From JBBQTQ01 sp038213135 (GTDB taxonomy: Bacteria > Actinomycetota > Thermoleophilia > Gaiellales > Gaiellaceae), in the NCBI GenBank assembly GCA_038213135.1, contig JBBQTQ010000021.1, forward strand, positions 1 to 34,681: a stretch of 34,681 nucleotides of DNA. The letters are read 5' to 3'. The notes under the pieces are model-generated. The model searched no databases and had not been told where the DNA came from. It saw only the letters and a list, made by a program, of their open reading frames with translations. Both the position numbers and the translations under genes were made by a program. The number at the start of each line of letters is the position of its first letter. Position 1 is the first letter of the stretch. This document shows, piece after piece, positions 31,983 to 34,681 of the stretch.

Positions 31983-32793
31983 ACACCTTGCGTAACCGTT
32001 TGCCGTCGACGTGGCTGTAGATCTGCGTCGTCGAGAGCGAGCTGTGGCCGAGCAGTTCCTGGATCGTCCTCAGGTCGGCGCCGCCCTCCAGGAGATGCGT
32101 TGCGAACGCGTGGCGCAGCCGGTGCGGGTGCGGAGCGAGGCGGCGAAGCGTGCTCGTGTCGAGACGCCTCCCGCGCGCGGAGAGAAAGAGCGCGTTCTCC
32201 GCGCCGGCCGCCAGCGCCGGGCGAGCGTCGCGCAGATAGCGCGCGACCTGGAACGCCGCCTCCTCCCCGAGCGGGACGACCCGCTCCTTGCCGCCCTTAC
32301 CGCGCACGCGGACGTGCTCCTGCTCGAAGTCGACGTCGGCGAGATCAAGGTCGACGGCCTCGCGGCTGCGGAGCCCGGCCGAGTAGACGAGCTCGACGAG
32401 CGCCCGGTTGCGCAGCGCCAGCGGCCCGTCGCCGTCGAGCGCCTCGATCGTCTGCTCCAGCTCCGCCTGTTTCGGTGGATCGGGGAGCCGCCGGACCCGC
32501 CGCGGGGAGAGCGATGCGTCCGGGACTCGTTCGGGCCCGAGCGCGAATCGCAGCAGCGAGCGCACCGCCGCGAGCTTACGGGCGATCGTCGCCGGGGCGA
32601 GCCGGCGCGGGCGGCCGCGGCCGAGCTCGGCCGCGTAGTCCGAGAGCACGCGCACGTCGACCGCGTCGAGTGCGACCCGGCGCGCGTCGAGCCAGTCCGC
32701 GAAGGGCTCGAGGTCGAAGCGGTAGGAGCGTCGCGTCGCGTCGGCGAGCGCCGGCGACGCGAGATAGCGCTCGATCATGGCGTCCGTGTCCAC
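31957..32793 (-). CDS. xerC: Tyrosine recombinase XerC-like
   Basis: The 278-residue protein carries the same two domains with R142, K166, H224, R227, H250 and Y259 (STTQIYSHV). It is about 20 residues shorter than its neighbour and shares clear sequence similarity with it (LLEGGADLR..QE.LGH..LSTT), consistent with an ancient tandem duplication. GTG at 32793 has GAGG four bases upstream; an ATG at 32778 is possible. It diverges from the polysaccharide deacetylase gene. Confidence 0.9.
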   Translation of the reverse strand: MDTDAMIERYLASPALADATRRSYRFDLEPFADWLDARRVALDAVDVRVLSDYAAELGRGRPRRLAPATIARKLAAVRSLLRFALGPERVPDASLSPRRVRRLPDPPKQAELEQTIEALDGDGPLALRNRALVELVYSAGLRSREAVDLDLADVDFEQEHVRVRGKGGKERVVPLGEEAAFQVARYLRDARPALAAGAENALFLSARGRRLDTSTLRRLAPHPHRLRHAFATHLLEGGADLRTIQELLGHSSLSTTQIYSHVDGKRLRKVYDRAHPRS

Positions 32794-32846
32794 AGACCTC
32801 GGTTCGCGCTACGGGGTCGTTCGCCTTCTGTGCAATCGTGGGGAGG

Positions 32847-33710
32847 GTGCGCGGAGCCCTGATCCTGGTCGCGATCGCAGCCATCGCAGTCGGCGTGGGG
32901 CTCGCGGCGACGGGAGGTGGCGGGACGAAGCCTCGCGCTGCCCACCACGTCGTGCTCCACGCGAAGCCGCGGCCTCACCGACGGCCGGCCTCGCTGGCGC
33001 TGCCGGGCCAGCTCCCGGCGCGGACGGTTGCAGTGCCGATCCTGATGTACCACCGGATCGACCTGCTCAAGGCGGGTCTGCCGCAGATCACCCGCAGCCT
33101 CACCGTCGACCCGGCCGACTTCGCCGCTCAGATGCGCTGGCTCGCATCTCACGGCTACCACACGCTGAGCCAGCGCCAGCTCTTCGACGCGCTCGAGTTG
33201 GGCGCCGCTCTGCCTGCGAAGCCCGTGCTGCTCACCTTCGACGACGGCTACCGGGACGTGTTCGGGAAGGCGATGCCCGTGCTCTCGCAGCTGCACATGC
33301 ACGCCACGGCGTACGTGATCACCTCGCGCATCTCCGGACCCGATCCGAGCTTCCTCACCTGGGGGCGCATCACGGGCCTCGAGCAGCACGGCTTCGACAT
33401 CGGCTCGCACACCGTCCATCACCTCGAGCTGACCGGCCTCTCCGACTCGCAGGCGTTCCAGGAGCTACGCGACTCGAAAGCGACTCTCGAGCAGCACCTC
33501 CACCATCCGGTGCAGTGGTTCGCGTACCCGGCGGGCGCGGAGAACGACCACGCTGCGGCGCTCGTGCGCCAGGTGGGCTACGTCCTCGCCGTCACGACCC
33601 ATCCCGGCCGGGCCCAGGACGCTCGTCGCCCACTGCAGCTCTTCCGCTACGAGATCCTGGACACGACCGGCGTCGCCGGCCTGGCCTCGATCCTAGGCGC
33701 GCGTCAGTAG
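32847..33710 (+). CDS. Polysaccharide deacetylase (NodB homology), membrane-anchored or secreted
   Basis: The 287-residue carbohydrate esterase family 4 protein begins with a hydrophobic helix (ALILVAIAAIAVGVGLAA), then a basic linker and the NodB domain from about residue 65. YHRIDLL, LTFDDGYRDVFG (first Asp is the base, second binds metal) and SHTVHH (the two metal histidines) are visible, with FAYPAGAENDHA later as motif 3. It probably removes acetyl groups from peptidoglycan or another wall sugar. Start GTG at 32847 directly follows GGGGAGG; an in-frame GTG three codons upstream is possible. The 3' end overlaps the M23 peptidase by 18 bases. Confidence 0.9.
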   Translation: MRGALILVAIAAIAVGVGLAATGGGGTKPRAAHHVVLHAKPRPHRRPASLALPGQLPARTVAVPILMYHRIDLLKAGLPQITRSLTVDPADFAAQMRWLASHGYHTLSQRQLFDALELGAALPAKPVLLTFDDGYRDVFGKAMPVLSQLHMHATAYVITSRISGPDPSFLTWGRITGLEQHGFDIGSHTVHHLELTGLSDSQAFQELRDSKATLEQHLHHPVQWFAYPAGAENDHAAALVRQVGYVLAVTTHPGRAQDARRPLQLFRYEILDTTGVAGLASILGARQ

Positions 33711-34681
33711 CGGCACCGGCACCGAGCCGCGCGAGTTGAGCGGCACGCCGATCGGCCCGCGCATCGCGCGCTCGAGCGAGCCCGGGTCGAGCCCGCTGCC
33801 GCTCGAGATGTCGGAGCTCGTCAGCAGGATCGCGCCCGGCACGGGCGTCGTGCTCTGGGCGGGAGAGGCGATTCCGCCCGGATTCGAGGTGCCGACGGGC
33901 GCCAGGAACTGGATCGACGCGAGGTGCTCCCAGCCGTTCAGGTAGCTCGTCGGGTTGACGGCGCCGTCGTAGCCGAGGAAGAGAAAGCCGACCGGGTGCA
34001 CCTCGAAGTGGAGGTGGTACGGGGTTCCCTGGGCGTCTCCGGTGTTCCCGAGGAAGCCGACCACGTCACCCGCGTGCACGTGCTGCCCGTTGACGGCCAG
34101 GCGCGAGTAGGCCGAGAGATGGGCGTAGTAGAACTCGTTCCCCCAGCGGTCGCGAACCCAGAGCCGCCAGCCGCCGACGTGGTTCCAGCCGACGGAGAAG
34201 ACCGTGCCGTCGGCGACCGCGAGGAGAGGTGAGCCGAGCGGTGCGAAGATGTCGTCGCCGTGGTGGTAGGAGACGTCCGAGCGCGCCGCGCCGAACGTGT
34301 CCGAGTAGCCGGACGGGCCGAACACCGGGAAGACGTAGCGGCCGGTGCCGAGCGGCGGCGTTTCCTTCACCGGCACGCCGAGGCCGAGGCCGGGCGCCGC
34401 GCTCGGGAGACCGCCTGCCGGAGTCCCGGGCTCGGGCGGGAGCGGCAGCCGCTTCGGGGTTGGCCGGTCGGCCGCCGGGGTCGGCGGACTCGCCGGTACG
34501 GGCCTGGAGGACGAGGGCGAGCCCGAGCCCTGGGTCGAGACCGGCGCCGCCGGAGCGGCCGGCTTCGAGGCGACGGGCTTCGGCGCCTGCACGTGCGCGG
34601 AGGCGTGGCCGATCGCGATCTCGGTGCCGGCCGGCAGACCCGCATGGTCGGCGCCGAGGACGACGTCGAGGGCGGTGATCG
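33693..34681 (-). CDS. M23-family peptidase (LytM/NlpD-like), 5' end outside the window
   Basis: The C-terminal part is an M23 metallopeptidase domain, with the zinc motif HHGDDIFAPLGSPLLAVADGTV and the second motif HLHFEV, followed by a Ser/Pro-rich tail. Upstream lies a Pro/Ala/Thr linker, and before that LDVVLGADHAGLPAGTEIAI, which could be the end of a LysM domain. The frame is open to the window edge, so the first in-window GTG at 34592 is not the true start. The enzyme should cut or bind peptidoglycan. Together with the convergent deacetylase it makes a small wall-remodelling pair. Confidence 0.85.
   Translation of the reverse strand, partial: ITALDVVLGADHAGLPAGTEIAIGHASAHVQAPKPVASKPAAPAAPVSTQGSGSPSSSRPVPASPPTPAADRPTPKRLPLPPEPGTPAGGLPSAAPGLGLGVPVKETPPLGTGRYVFPVFGPSGYSDTFGAARSDVSYHHGDDIFAPLGSPLLAVADGTVFSVGWNHVGGWRLWVRDRWGNEFYYAHLSAYSRLAVNGQHVHAGDVVGFLGNTGDAQGTPYHLHFEVHPVGFLFLGYDGAVNPTSYLNGWEHLASIQFLAPVGTSNPGGIASPAQSTTPVPGAILLTSSDISSGSGLDPGSLERAMRGPIGVPLNSRGSVPVPLLTRA

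Noticed and set aside
31737..32846. Long plus-strand open frame before the deacetylase
   Set aside because: It is Arg/Ala/Pro-rich antisense to two recombinases with complete catalytic residues. The deacetylase itself starts at 32847.

Overview
The window is GC-rich, gene-dense DNA with many GTG and TTG starts. It carries CarD, a σH-type sigma factor, an actinobacterial acyl-CoA carboxylase set and a CitA-type citrate synthase. Together these suggest a deep-branching actinobacterium, most likely Thermoleophilia (Gaiellales/Solirubrobacterales). This placement is inferred from gene content and style; no marker gene was compared.

Layout. 1-1200: the end of an IS transposase has cut a restriction-modification gene down to its N-terminal part. 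1282-5247: radA, carD, then ispD, a PHP phosphoesterase and ispF, chained by start/stop overlaps. 5402-9504: mutY diverges from a compact glutamyl-tRNA synthetase-like gene, followed by cysS, rlmB and a YacP-type NYN nuclease. 9529-10544: a σH-type sigma gene and tRNA-Thr(TGT). 10572-12853: an NlpC/P60 hydrolase and a Cys/Met-metabolism PLP enzyme. 12883-19423: acyl-CoA carboxylase beta subunit, a hypothetical gene, a second NlpC/P60 protein, a small possible epsilon subunit, pgsA, the biotin-carrying alpha subunit and a sucrase/ferredoxin-like protein. 19371-20751: a JmjC-type oxygenase and a low-complexity acidic peptide gene. 20823-24747: sucC, a methyltransferase, sucD and an aminotransferase. 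24610-27031: LapA-like membrane protein, a Cys-rich small protein, a PDZ-Lon protease and an atypical SDR. 27224-30913: mdh and icd diverging from citrate synthase and a HEAT-like protein. 30910-32793: a small zinc-ribbon membrane protein and two tyrosine recombinases. 32847-34681: a polysaccharide deacetylase and an M23 peptidase cut by the window edge.

Themes. sucCD, mdh, icd and citA form a TCA-cycle neighbourhood of about 10 kb. The acc genes supply malonyl- or methylmalonyl-CoA. ispD and ispF serve the MEP isoprenoid pathway. Several genes handle the envelope (two NlpC/P60, M23, deacetylase, pgsA, lapA). Many genes have a TAGAnT-like -10 box only 5-9 bases before a GTG or ATG, so leaderless transcription looks common.

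The most unusual signals are three. First, a 34-bp promoter-like motif (CGTCACCCACGCGT, 14 bp, TAnGCT) occurs at four intergenic sites with identical internal spacing, each followed by strongly folding sequence. Second, a Gly/Ser/Asp/Glu-rich peptide gene with a perfect Shine-Dalgarno sits directly before a JmjC-type oxygenase gene that has no conventional start codon where its N-terminus should begin. Third, a roughly 80-base imperfect palindrome lies in front of the carboxylase beta gene and is spanned by a small ORF coupled to it.
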